Shown here: piece after piece, positions 25,760 to 35,400 of the stretch
Layout of the letters: each line of letters opens with the position of its first letter
How positions within the stretch are numbered: the first letter of the stretch is position 1
NCBI GenBank assembly: GCA_016183765.1
Contig: JACPEA010000010.1
Coordinates: 62,001 to 126,000 of the forward strand
Length of the DNA: 64,000 bases
Reading direction: 5' to 3'
Origin: Bacteroidota bacterium
GTDB lineage: Bacteria > Bacteroidota > Bacteroidia > Chitinophagales > Chitinophagaceae
Position numbers and translations under genes: made by a program
Notes under the pieces: generated by a model
Told to the model about the DNA's origin: nothing
Databases searched by the model: none
What the model saw: the letters and a program-made list of their open reading frames with translations, nothing else

Positions 25760-26788
25760 TTATTTGGTTTTCCGTTTTGAAAACTGCATCTTATCAAAAC
25801 CAATTAACGACATACCTGCTGCAAATACACTACCGTTAAACTCCTTGTTCGAGCCATAGTTGCTATTCCCAAAAACAAGCCTATATCCAGATTTAAACGT
25901 TAGGTAAAAATCGGGTTCGTACCTAAATGAAAAAAGCTTATAAGCAACATCAATACCAGGCTGAAGCAGGTAATAATAATTAGTAGCTATCAACTTTGAT
26001 ACATTCTTGCGGCCGTATCTTGTTCTTATGCTTTCTGTCTGAGATTTATCTCTAAGCTCCGAAAAGAGTAATCCATTTATGATATTAATCCCAACTCTTA
26101 ATTTTTTTGCTTGTAAAATGTCATACTGATTAAGCCACCCAATTTCCATGTAAGTAATCGTAGGAATACCAATATTGAATGAAAACGTTTCCGGTATTTT
26201 CCTCTCTGCACCTGCAAGTGAAAATCCTGTTCCCCATTTTTTCGATAGGTAATACTTCATAGTTAATCCGCCGCCCCAAAAATCAGTATTTAATAGTGAA
26301 GTATTTAGAGCATAGAGGTCAATGGAAAGTTCGTGGCGATTATTCTTACTTTCTTTTACAATTTCATAATATGTGGCGGAGTCTGTTTGTTTTTGCAATT
26401 GCTCTTGTGTATAACGATATAGGGGTGAATCGGGGGTAGCGCTAAAATAATAATCTGTATATTTACCAACACGTTTGATGTACTTATATACCGGAGAAAG
26501 CTGAACTAATTCGTAAAAATATCCATCAACAATACGAACAGGATAATCGTTTTTTCTTCTAATTCCCCAAATAGAATCCTCTGAAACATATTGTTTAGAG
26601 CCGTCTTTATATCTAATATATAATTTATTCGAGAAAGAAGTTGTGCCCACTTTTTTTATTGTGCTATCACATTGTTCCCACATTAGCTGGTAAGAATGAT
26701 AGATGATTTTCGGACAACCTTTAACAGGTGACTGTGCATTTAAACAAGCCACTGTTAGTATGAAATAAAAGAGTATAAATAGTTTCAT
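25760..26788 (-). CDS. Exported protein, probable outer-membrane barrel, unknown function
   Basis: This 342-residue protein has a signal peptide (MKLFILFYFILTVACLNAQ). Residues 20-110 look like a small beta domain that begins GCPKIIYHSYQ and includes YVSEDSIWGIRRK. Residues 150-342 are strand-rich with aromatic turns (FWGGGLTMKYYLSKKWGTG, DFYLTFKSGYRLVFGNS), suggesting a beta-barrel. No family is recognised. The 217 bp on its 5' side (26789-27005) are AT-rich and hold nothing identifiable. Confidence 0.65.
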   Translation of the reverse strand: MKLFILFYFILTVACLNAQSPVKGCPKIIYHSYQLMWEQCDSTIKKVGTTSFSNKLYIRYKDGSKQYVSEDSIWGIRRKNDYPVRIVDGYFYELVQLSPVYKYIKRVGKYTDYYFSATPDSPLYRYTQEQLQKQTDSATYYEIVKESKNNRHELSIDLYALNTSLLNTDFWGGGLTMKYYLSKKWGTGFSLAGAERKIPETFSFNIGIPTITYMEIGWLNQYDILQAKKLRVGINIINGLLFSELRDKSQTESIRTRYGRKNVSKLIATNYYYLLQPGIDVAYKLFSFRYEPDFYLTFKSGYRLVFGNSNYGSNKEFNGSVFAAGMSLIGFDKMQFSKRKTK

Positions 26789-27005
26789 GAAATTTGAATT
26801 TAGGTATCAAGGTTTTTAGCCTAAATCTTTTTAGTATCAATATTTAACCTAAGAAATCCCTCAAAAAAGATTAACGACTATTTAATGTGATTAATATTAT
26901 AGCACCACATTTACAACAGATTAATTTTGCAGCCAATTAATTTTGTTTTCAGAATCGTATTCATTTTTAATGTTATGATTAAATCATTGGTAAAACCATT
27001 TAGTC

Positions 27006-27644
27006 TCACTGTTTAAACCTTGACTCTAACTGTTGCAGTTCCTCTGCTTCCGCAGATAGAATATTTCTTGCATAAATTTTCAAAGTTTGGTGAGAGCCAT
27101 ATTTCAACTCTGCTTCTACTATGTTTATCACTGCCTGATGAAATATAATCATACATTGGATATACAAATTATCTATTCCACTTTCCTGCAAACCCAATGC
27201 ACCTTTCATTTTGGACACAGATTCATCGACACTTTTTTGAAATTCTTTAATAAATGGCGATGTATCATTGGGCTCTTCCCGGAGAAAGAGGTTCATTTCG
27301 TTTATTTCCTCTCTTCGCCTGGTAATAATTTCATTTACAAATTTTCGCAATACATCAGTTTTACTTTTTGTCAATAAAATATTGGCCATGCCAATCGCTG
27401 CATGGTTGAAGTATTTCATTATTGCAGCAAAGCGCCTGTCAATATTCACGCTTTCAGCGTGATTTTGTAAAAGCTCAACTGTAGTATTAATAATTTCGCT
27501 TATAGAACTGTCTTTCTTGTGGCGATGTTTCTCGGTTGTATCCGGTCTATCTGACTTTTCTGAATCACTTGTCTGGTTACTATTACTGCATGAGCTCACG
27601 GTTATGCATATGAACAGAGGAATTAAGATAAAGCACAGCTTCAT
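27006..27644 (-). CDS. DUF305-like lipoprotein
   Basis: This lipoprotein of about 212 residues starts from ATG 27644 (MKLCFILIPLFICITVSSC gives a clean lipobox). An upstream in-frame start at 27665 would blur the signal. A charged linker with HRHKK is followed by two repeats of a DUF305-like helical hairpin: FNHAAIGMANILL...EINEMNLFL and FHQAVINIVEAEL...EAEELQQLE. The family has a ferritin-like helical bundle often found with copper or other metal resistance genes. A periplasmic metal-binding role is inferred from context. Confidence 0.75.
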   Translation of the reverse strand: MKLCFILIPLFICITVSSCSNSNQTSDSEKSDRPDTTEKHRHKKDSSISEIINTTVELLQNHAESVNIDRRFAAIMKYFNHAAIGMANILLTKSKTDVLRKFVNEIITRRREEINEMNLFLREEPNDTSPFIKEFQKSVDESVSKMKGALGLQESGIDNLYIQCMIIFHQAVINIVEAELKYGSHQTLKIYARNILSAEAEELQQLESRFKQ

Positions 27645-27788
27645 ATGATTAACTTTAATGCACAAAATTCAGCATCGTACTTCCTACGCTATTGACTGCT
27701 ACCAACCATTTTACTGCGAGTGACAAAATACGTTATTACATAAGATTACAAAAGCCAGCAAGAGCAACATAAATCAAGATCGCCAAAA

Positions 27789-29828
27789 TCAGACCTTCAT
27801 TTTCTGAATTCGTACCGCATTTAAAATTGCCAACAAAGCAACACCAACGTCAGCAATCACCGCCTCCCATAAATTGGCTACTCCACCTGCTCCTAAGATT
27901 AGTACAATCACTTTTACGATCATCGCTAGTATGATATTTTGCCAAACGATACTTCTAGTAATTTTGCCTATCCTGATTGCTGACACGATTTTGGAAGGCT
28001 GGTCGTTTTGTATAACCACATCTGCGGTTTCAATAGTAGCATCACTACCTAATCCACCCATCGCAATACCTGCATCTGCCAGGGCAACTACCGGCGCATC
28101 ATTCACTCCATCTCCAACAAAAGCGATATGCATTCCTTCATTCTTTAACTTTTGCACTTTCTCTACTTTGCCTTCGGGAAGCAAATCGCCGTAGGCTTCA
28201 TCAATTCCCATCAGTTTTGCAACATTATCAACTACAGCCTGTTTATCACCCGAAAGCATAACTGTTCTTATGTTGAGCTTGTGCATTTCTTTCACGGCTT
28301 CAATCGCATCTTCCTTAATCTCATCTGCAATTGTAATATAGCCCGCATAATTATTATCAACCGCTATAACTACAACTGTATCTACCAGGTTTTCGACTTC
28401 TACAGGATATGCAATGTTGTATTTTTTTAGCAGCTTCAAATTACCCGCCAAAACTTCTTTGCCTTCAATAGATCCTTTCAAGCCATGTCCAGCAATTTCC
28501 TCTACGTTGTTTGTAACTGTATTGCCGATGCTGTCACGAGCATAGGCTATGACAGCATTTCCAACTGGATGAGTTGAATTTTTCTCAAGTGCAGCAGTAA
28601 GTCTCACAAGTTCTTTTTCATCAATCCCATTTGCCACTACTTGCTGAACTTTAAATACACCTTTGGTCAGGGTTCCAGTCTTATCCATTACAACAACATT
28701 GACTTTTGTCATTACGTCTAAAAAATTACCGCCCTTGAATAGAATGCCATTTTTTGACGCTAAACCAATTCCACCAAAATAACCTAAAGGAATAGATACC
28801 ACCAACGCACAAGGGCAACTGATAACAAGGAATACCAGCCCGCGATACAACCATTCTCTCAAAACATAATTATCTACGAAAAAATAAGGAACCAATACAA
28901 CGGCCAGGGCAAGAAAGAAAACAATAGGAGTATAGATCGTCGCAAATCGTGAAATGAATAATTGTGTTTGAGATTTACGTGCGGTAGCATCTTGTACCAT
29001 CTCCAAAATCTTACTTAGTTTACTATCTTTGAATAGAGCACTAACTTTAACTTCCGACACAGTGTTGAGGTTGATCATTCCTGCTAAAACCTGCTCACCT
29101 TTATATTTTGTATCGGGCCTGCTTTCCCCTGTAAGAGCAGCGGTGTTAAATGATGAGCTCTCTGAAATAAGTTCGCCATCAAGTGCAACTTTTTCTCCTG
29201 GCTTCATTTGTATGGTTTCTCCTAACTGTATGTCAGCAGGATTTAATACTTCACTTTTCCCATTGCGTATAACAGTTACTTCATCAGGCCGAATATCAAG
29301 TAGTGCCTTGATGCTTGCTTTTGCTCTTTGTACGGCCGCGTCTTGGAACCATTCACCAATAGTATAAAATACCATTACTGCAACACCCTCTTCATACTCT
29401 GCAATTACAAAGGCTCCTAAAGTTGCAACGCTCATCAGTACAAATTCATTGAAGATGTCACCCCTTTTGCCTTTGCGAAATGCCATTCGCAATACGCTTA
29501 AACCGGCTAGCAGGTACGCTATTGCATTTACTACAAAAGAAACAGTTTTAGGAATCGTTATCTTAAAAGCATATTCCATTACAAGCAATACAACAAGAAT
29601 GAATAAGGCAGCCAACAAATTCAAATGCTCTAACCATTGAGGTTTCCCAGAAGGCGTTTCGGACCCGTGGTCATGCTCATCATCCTCATCGTCTTCTTCA
29701 TGGTCGGCATGGTCGTCATCGTGACCATCGCCTTTTGTATGAACATGTTTAGGCTTCTCTCCTGTAATTTTTGAAAGTTGATCCTTGGATAAACTGGTTG
29801 TTTGTTTCTCTTCGTGCTTAGATTTCAT
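27789..29828 (-). CDS. P1B-type heavy-metal-exporting ATPase (ZntA/CadA-like)
   Basis: This cation pump of about 679 residues has no CXXC metal-binding domain at the N-terminus. A strongly acidic, His-rich stretch (about residues 25-60, with HDDDHADHEEDDEDDEHDH) takes that place. The core shows TGES (actuator), SCPCALV in the transmembrane metal path, DKTGTLTKG with the phosphorylated Asp, the HP of the nucleotide-binding domain (STHPVGNAV) and GDGVNDAPVVALADAG. The CPC motif and the late membrane segment fit Zn/Cd/Pb or Co exporters. Specificity is inferred. I preferred the ATG at 29828 over a TTG at 29837. The UreH-like gene ends 9 bp upstream. Confidence 0.93.
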   Translation of the reverse strand: MKSKHEEKQTTSLSKDQLSKITGEKPKHVHTKGDGHDDDHADHEEDDEDDEHDHGSETPSGKPQWLEHLNLLAALFILVVLLVMEYAFKITIPKTVSFVVNAIAYLLAGLSVLRMAFRKGKRGDIFNEFVLMSVATLGAFVIAEYEEGVAVMVFYTIGEWFQDAAVQRAKASIKALLDIRPDEVTVIRNGKSEVLNPADIQLGETIQMKPGEKVALDGELISESSSFNTAALTGESRPDTKYKGEQVLAGMINLNTVSEVKVSALFKDSKLSKILEMVQDATARKSQTQLFISRFATIYTPIVFFLALAVVLVPYFFVDNYVLREWLYRGLVFLVISCPCALVVSIPLGYFGGIGLASKNGILFKGGNFLDVMTKVNVVVMDKTGTLTKGVFKVQQVVANGIDEKELVRLTAALEKNSTHPVGNAVIAYARDSIGNTVTNNVEEIAGHGLKGSIEGKEVLAGNLKLLKKYNIAYPVEVENLVDTVVVIAVDNNYAGYITIADEIKEDAIEAVKEMHKLNIRTVMLSGDKQAVVDNVAKLMGIDEAYGDLLPEGKVEKVQKLKNEGMHIAFVGDGVNDAPVVALADAGIAMGGLGSDATIETADVVIQNDQPSKIVSAIRIGKITRSIVWQNIILAMIVKVIVLILGAGGVANLWEAVIADVGVALLAILNAVRIQKMKV

Positions 29829-29837
29829 AAAAAACAA

Positions 29838-30455
29838 TTAATGAGTAAAAAAGGTTATTACGCCGACGAATATTAATACCAATCCTGTAATGCGTTTTTG
29901 ATTATGTTCTATAAAATGAGAATTAATCATATTAATTCCTTTATGCCCAAGGAGTACCAGCGATACTATCGCAAAAATGCTGGTTGCTGCGTATACCATC
30001 GCCAGGATCATAATACTATTCAAACCAAAAGGGCCAGCAGCAAGAAAAAGGCTTTCTACCTCAAGGCATGGAGATAAAAACATCATGCCAGTAAAAATCA
30101 ATATCCACCTTGTTTTTGATTTCTTACTATTTCGTACATATTCTTTACTCGAATGATTACTATGCGACATATTAATGAAAAAATAAATAAGCCCCAATAC
30201 AATCAGTAACACAGGGGTTATCAGATGCACATATGTGTCAAATTGGTGTGCAAGTTTGGAGCCTAGAAGCCATAATATAATTCCCAATAAAACTGTACCT
30301 AATACATGTGCAGAAGCGGTAAGACTTGCAACAACCATCAATTCTGCTTTTTCCCAGTTCTCAGTTTTCGCAATAGCTACCAATGGCAACCAGTGGTTAG
30401 GAATCAGGGCATGAACAAAAGCCAACAATAATATTCCGATAAGCAGCTGCGTCAT
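29838..30455 (-). CDS. UreH/RcnA-like cation transporter, copy 1
   Basis: This 205-residue membrane protein has about six helices, the N-terminal signature FVHALIPNHWLPLVAIAK, a SAHVLGTVLLGI helix and LSPCLEVESLF near 140. It resembles the UreH/sulfite-exporter/nickel-cobalt efflux superfamily, with a His and Asn in the first helix as possible ligands. It has a close paralogue at 37626 on the opposite strand. It sits directly upstream of the P1B ATPase, so it probably works in the same metal-export response. Confidence 0.7.
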   Translation of the reverse strand: MTQLLIGILLLAFVHALIPNHWLPLVAIAKTENWEKAELMVVASLTASAHVLGTVLLGIILWLLGSKLAHQFDTYVHLITPVLLIVLGLIYFFINMSHSNHSSKEYVRNSKKSKTRWILIFTGMMFLSPCLEVESLFLAAGPFGLNSIMILAMVYAATSIFAIVSLVLLGHKGINMINSHFIEHNQKRITGLVLIFVGVITFFTH

Positions 30456-30525
30456 GTATTGATATAGAAATTATTCAATTTGTTAATTAAGAATATTTTT
30501 GAGAAGCTGTACGGTTAAGGCACAA

Positions 30526-30924
30526 TTATTCTTTTTGCTTATACCTGTTTTTTTTGTTGAGCTTATAGATATTTATTACAGATGAAGCCGTAAATCCAAA
30601 CATTCCTATAGCCATTTCCATCTGCCAATTTTCATCACGTTCAGAATGATATGAATGGAAAATCATCATAGTACTTACAAAGCCAATTATTAACGGGAGT
30701 AAAGACCGGTGGCTCTTGTAAGAGACATTGATTGCAATTAATGATATGACTACTAGCGCCTGAAATATCCACCACGTTAGATAGCCAAATATTTCAAACT
30801 TTACCCATCCCACCGACTCAAGAGAACACATAAACCATATAAAGTAGCAAATAGATAATATTGCCATTAATAGAATAGTAAAACTTCCTTTTTGGTTTAG
30901 TCTTTTGAGTAGTTTATTAAGCAT
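30526..30924 (-). CDS. Small membrane protein, unknown function
   Basis: This 132-residue protein has about four hydrophobic helices, a Lys-rich N-terminus and tail, and a HSYHSER loop between helices 3 and 4 that could touch metal. MerC was considered, but its cysteine motifs are absent. It lies in the metal operon between the UreH-like gene and czcB, 70 bp from the former. Confidence 0.6.
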   Translation of the reverse strand: MLNKLLKRLNQKGSFTILLMAILSICYFIWFMCSLESVGWVKFEIFGYLTWWIFQALVVISLIAINVSYKSHRSLLPLIIGFVSTMMIFHSYHSERDENWQMEMAIGMFGFTASSVINIYKLNKKNRYKQKE

Positions 30925-31082
30925 CGTTTTAAAGGGGCTTAAATTGAGTTTAATTGCAATGCTTTAACCATGGCATTAGTGCTCCTTAACTTTATTATTT
31001 TGATCCTTTATCATCTATGTCAGCAAGTCGTTTTGTCCAAAAATTGAATTTTTCATTTCACCCCTTTTTAATAACAATTGGC

Positions 31083-31142
31083 GGGTGTAAACCCTGCCCC
31101 ATGTTCTATGTGGTAACAGAGAAATGGAAACAGGGTCCACCC
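31083..31142. other. Imperfect inverted repeat downstream of czcB
   Basis: GGGTG-(3 nt)-ACCCTG at 31083-31096 pairs with CAGGGT-(1 nt)-CACCC at 31131-31142, about 11 bp in all with a bulge. It lies in the 234-bp gap after czcB, where no gene is visible. It may be a terminator or mRNA-stability structure, but no U-run follows. Confidence 0.4.
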
Positions 31143-31158
31143 ATATAATTATCATGAC

Positions 31159-32388
31159 TTATTCTTCTTCAGCAGAATTGTTCATTTTCGATAACAAATC
31201 ATAGGCGCCTTTTATCACAACTTTCTTTTGTAGATCAAACTTTTCGGGAAGTATAACTGCAGTAAATCCGTTTTCAGTTACTCCTATTGCTATTTCAACC
31301 CTGCGAAAAGCATAATGGCTCGCTTCTTCCTTAGTTTGTGAACCGTCTTTTTTACCGGCTGATGCAGGTTTCGGATCTTTATGTTGTCCAAAAGTTTCTT
31401 CCAATACAAAAATATAATTCTTACCACCTGCCTGCACTACTGCCTGCTGTGGCAAAGCGAGTGTTGCAGCGGCACCTATTTCTAATATTGCATTAACGAA
31501 CATCCCGGGAAACAGCTTTGATGACGGCGTGGTTATACGTGCCTGCACTTCAATGGTACGGTCTTCATGGATGTCTTTTCCCATTAAAGTAATAATAGCT
31601 AATCGCTCAACCGTGTCGCCGGTAGCTCGGAACCTTATTTTCTGACCTACACTAATTCTTGGAATATCTTTTTCGAATACATTAATGCTTACCAGCATGT
31701 TGTTGGTGTTTGCAATGTCTGCCACCACTTCATTGGGGCCTACAAATTTTCCAATGTTTGCTAACACTTTAGTTACGTACCCACCTTGTGGAGAATAGAT
31801 ATTAACCCTTGATGTGAAATTTCCTGAACGAACACTTTCAGGATTTACATTAATCATTTTAAGCTTAGCCTTCAACCCTTCTACTCTTGCATTTATAGTA
31901 TTGTATTCACTGCTTGCTTTTTGTAATGATTTACGTGCGGCAATGTTTTCTTTAACCAATTCCTCCTGTCGGGCTAGGTCTTGTTGTAAAAAAGATAGCT
32001 GACTGTTACTCTCCAAATAATCTTGTTGTATTTGCAAAAACTCAGGGTTTTCTATAGTCGCCACGATCTGCCCTTGTCCGATGTATTTGCCTTCGAGAAT
32101 GCTTGTAGTTTTAACAATACCTCCATATGGCGAGGTAATACTAATAAGTTGCTGCGGCGGCACCTTAATTGTACCTGATGCTTTAATGTAATTGCTAAGA
32201 TTGGTATTGGTAACATTACCGAGCTGTATGCCTACTGCATTGTACTGATCGGACGAAAACTCCACAACTTCGGCTTCATGTTCAGGTGTCTTTGTAACGG
32301 CGGTTGCAGTTTCTTCTTGTTTTTTTGACCCGCAGGACGTTAAGAATAAAGCCAAAATTAATAATGATGTATATAGTGATTTAAGCAT
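31159..32388 (-). CDS. czcB: RND efflux periplasmic adaptor (CzcB/CusB-like)
   Basis: This 409-residue membrane-fusion lipoprotein has the signal ILALFLTSCGS (lipidated Cys near 19). It has a barrel-sandwich half motif (ASGTIKVPPQQLISITSPYGGIV), a helical hairpin about 125-195 that should dock onto the outer-membrane factor, the second half motif (NIYSPQGGYVTKVLANIGKFV), a beta-barrel domain, and a membrane-proximal domain near LFPGMFVNAILEIG. It lacks the Met-rich heavy-metal N-domain of CusB. It is encoded 19 bp after the czcA-tolC fusion, with which it should form a tripartite pump. Confidence 0.92.
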   Translation of the reverse strand: MLKSLYTSLLILALFLTSCGSKKQEETATAVTKTPEHEAEVVEFSSDQYNAVGIQLGNVTNTNLSNYIKASGTIKVPPQQLISITSPYGGIVKTTSILEGKYIGQGQIVATIENPEFLQIQQDYLESNSQLSFLQQDLARQEELVKENIAARKSLQKASSEYNTINARVEGLKAKLKMINVNPESVRSGNFTSRVNIYSPQGGYVTKVLANIGKFVGPNEVVADIANTNNMLVSINVFEKDIPRISVGQKIRFRATGDTVERLAIITLMGKDIHEDRTIEVQARITTPSSKLFPGMFVNAILEIGAAATLALPQQAVVQAGGKNYIFVLEETFGQHKDPKPASAGKKDGSQTKEEASHYAFRRVEIAIGVTENGFTAVILPEKFDLQKKVVIKGAYDLLSKMNNSAEEE

Positions 32389-32407
32389 GATTTTTTGATT
32401 TTAATTT

Positions 32408-35400
32408 TTACAATCCAGCCAGTAATTCCAGTTCAATGGCTTTCTGGTTATATTCGTTTAGTGCTTCAATAAATTGGCGGCGTACATCAACTGCGTTGTT
32501 GATGGATTGTGAAAGCTGGTAATAATCCAGTTCACCTGCCTCAAACGCCTTTTGTGACGTTGTTATAAGTAATTCGGCTTGTGGTAAGGCTGTGTTTCTA
32601 AAGAAATCAATCTGAATTCTCAGTCGCCTTAAGTCAGACAACAATGAAGTCCCTCTTTGATTTAAGCTAAAGTAAAATGCTTCTACTTGTGCCTGTTGTA
32701 TTTGTTGACTAATTTCCGCCGCCCGTATCCTGGCTTTTTGCGGCTTGGCAAAAAGAGATATGCTAATACCAGCTTCAATTCCCTGAAAACGCTTACCTAT
32801 CCCATAGAACTTAGTGCCACCACCGCTAACTTCATGCTGACCTACTAACGATTGATTAAAATAACCAATGCTGAAATCAGGAAGTAGCTTTGCCCGCTCT
32901 ACACGAATTTCCCTGGAGGCTACTTCAATCTGTGCTCGCAGGCCCTGAAGTTCAGGATTATTTGACAACACCGAACTGTCGAGTAAAAGGGCAACTGTTT
33001 TCTCATGCAACGTAGTATCCTTAATATTTTCAATGGCATCGTTGTTGGTAAACTGGCGCAATTGCAAGATGTGGGATTTTATATATTCCTGCATCTGTTG
33101 CATTTGAGCATTAGCTTCCTGCAAACGGGTATTGGCATTGTACTTTTCAAGTATGTTTGTTTCACCAGTTTTAAACCTTACATCTGCTGCTTTTAAAATA
33201 CGCTCATATAGCGTAACCAGTTGTTGGTTTAATCTTTTTTGCTCCATACGATACAGCAAATTGTAGTAAACACTTTTAACTTGGTAAGCTATCTGGCTCT
33301 GAAAGATGCGCGTTTGAAAACCGCTGGCGTTAACGTTCGCCTCAGCCAATTCCGATAGCCGCCGCAGATAGGCCGGATTTGGTATATTCTGCGATATGGT
33401 TATATTGTTGTCATATTTGTAAAGACTATTGTATTGCCCAAAGGTCAGGTTAATATTTGTCTTTCCGAAGTCTCTAACCGACCCACTTAAAGCCTGTTGA
33501 TATTGAATTCCCAATGTACCAACCCTTGTATTAGGGTTAGCCAGCAATGAACTGCTGATGGCGGTTGATAGGTCAAGCGTAACACCCGCGGTTGGAGTGT
33601 TTGCTCGATTGCTGATGATGGATGTTTGTGCTTTGCCAGCTATACCAATTCCGATCGCAAGTATAAGCATCATTATTACCGGTGTGGGTATTGCCAAACT
33701 TTGCTTTTTCCTACCTGCTTTGATTTTTTCAACATAGGTATAAAAAACCGGAAGAACCACTAATGTTAGCAATGTGGCTGTAAGCAATCCCCCAATTACT
33801 ACGGTGGCTAATGGTTTTTGTACTTCCCCACCTGCACCAGTAGATAAGGCCATTGGCAAAAATCCTAACGATGCAACCGTAGCTGTCATCAGAACCGGCC
33901 GTAAGCGTGTGGCAGTCCCTGTGAGTATAATTTTATTTAGATCTCTCATTCCATCCTTTTTTAACCGGTTAAATTCTGTTATCAAAACAATGCCATTCAA
34001 TACCGCTACTCCAAACAATGCAATAAAACCAACACCTGCTGAAATACTGAATGGCATTCCCCTTAACAAAAGGGCAAACACACCACCGATGGCAGACATG
34101 GGTATGGCAGTGAAAATGAGCAATGCGTATTTGAAGGAACCAAAAGTGAAGTACAGAAGCAGAATAATTAACCCTAACGCTACAGGTACGGCAACAGATA
34201 AACGCTTGTTTGCTTCTTCCAAATTTTTAAACTGGCCTCCATAAGTTATAAAATACCCCGTCGGCATTTTAACGTTTTGAGCAATTTGGGTCTGCATATC
34301 TTTTACCACAGAAGCAATATCTCTTCCCCTGACATTAAAGCCAACAATGATTCTTCTTTTTGCATCCTCCCGCTGTATTTGATTGGGTGCTAATTGAAAG
34401 CTGATATCTGCAACCTGTTCTAACGGTACCTGATTGCCGCTGGCCGTCGTAATAAACAGTCGTTTGACATCCTCAATATCCTTTCGCTCTCCCTGTTCTA
34501 ACCTTACAACCAAGTCAAATCGTTTTTCTCCTTCAAAAACAATTCCGGCTATGCCGCCCGCAAATGCAGTATTTACTGCATTGTTTACGTCAACTACATT
34601 CAAGCCGTATTGCGAAAGCTTATCCCTGTTTATTTTTATCGCAATTTGCGGCAAGCCAGAAACCTGTTCTATATATAAATCTTCGGCACCTTTAACGGAA
34701 GGTACCAACGAACCTATTTTCTTTGCCATATCTGCAAGTACCTGTAAATCTTCTCCAAATATTTTAATACCTACATCCTGCCTCACTCCGGATATCAATT
34801 CATTGGTACGAAGTTGTATAGGTTGCGAAAAACCAAAGGTTACTCCCGGTATCGCTTCCAAGGTTTTCTGCATTTTTTCAGCTAATTCTTCCCTTCCTTT
34901 TGCACTTGTCCATTCATTTTTTGGTTTTAGCAGGATGGTTAAATCGCAAGCTTCAATGGGCATGGGGTCAGTAGGAATTTCAGAAGCGCCTATTTTGCCT
35001 ACTACTTCTTTTATCTCAGGAAATTTTTTCATCAATAGACTTGAGGCCTGCGTCACCTTATCAATGGTTTGGCTAAGCGAGCTACCCGTGAGCAATCTTG
35101 TTTCCACTGCAAAATCTCCTTCTTCAAGCGTTGGTAAGAACTCGCCACCTAAAAATCTAAATGAGAAAACTGCTACTGCAAGAAGTGCAAAAGCAAGCAG
35201 CGCAACAGTTTTTTTAAATCGTAAAGCTCCTTTTATCAAAGGAGTGTATGCCTTTTGGATCTTCGCCATCATCTTATCCGAAAAGTTTGGCTTATCCGAA
35301 ATGTTCTTACTTAAAAACAATGCGCTAACCATCGGCACATAAGTCAACGATAAAAGAAAAGCCCCTAAAATGGCGAATGAAACTGTTTGCGCCATTGGAC

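Noticed and set aside
30526-30924. MerC-type mercury transporter
   Set aside because: The size and helices fit, but the paired cysteines required in MerC are absent.
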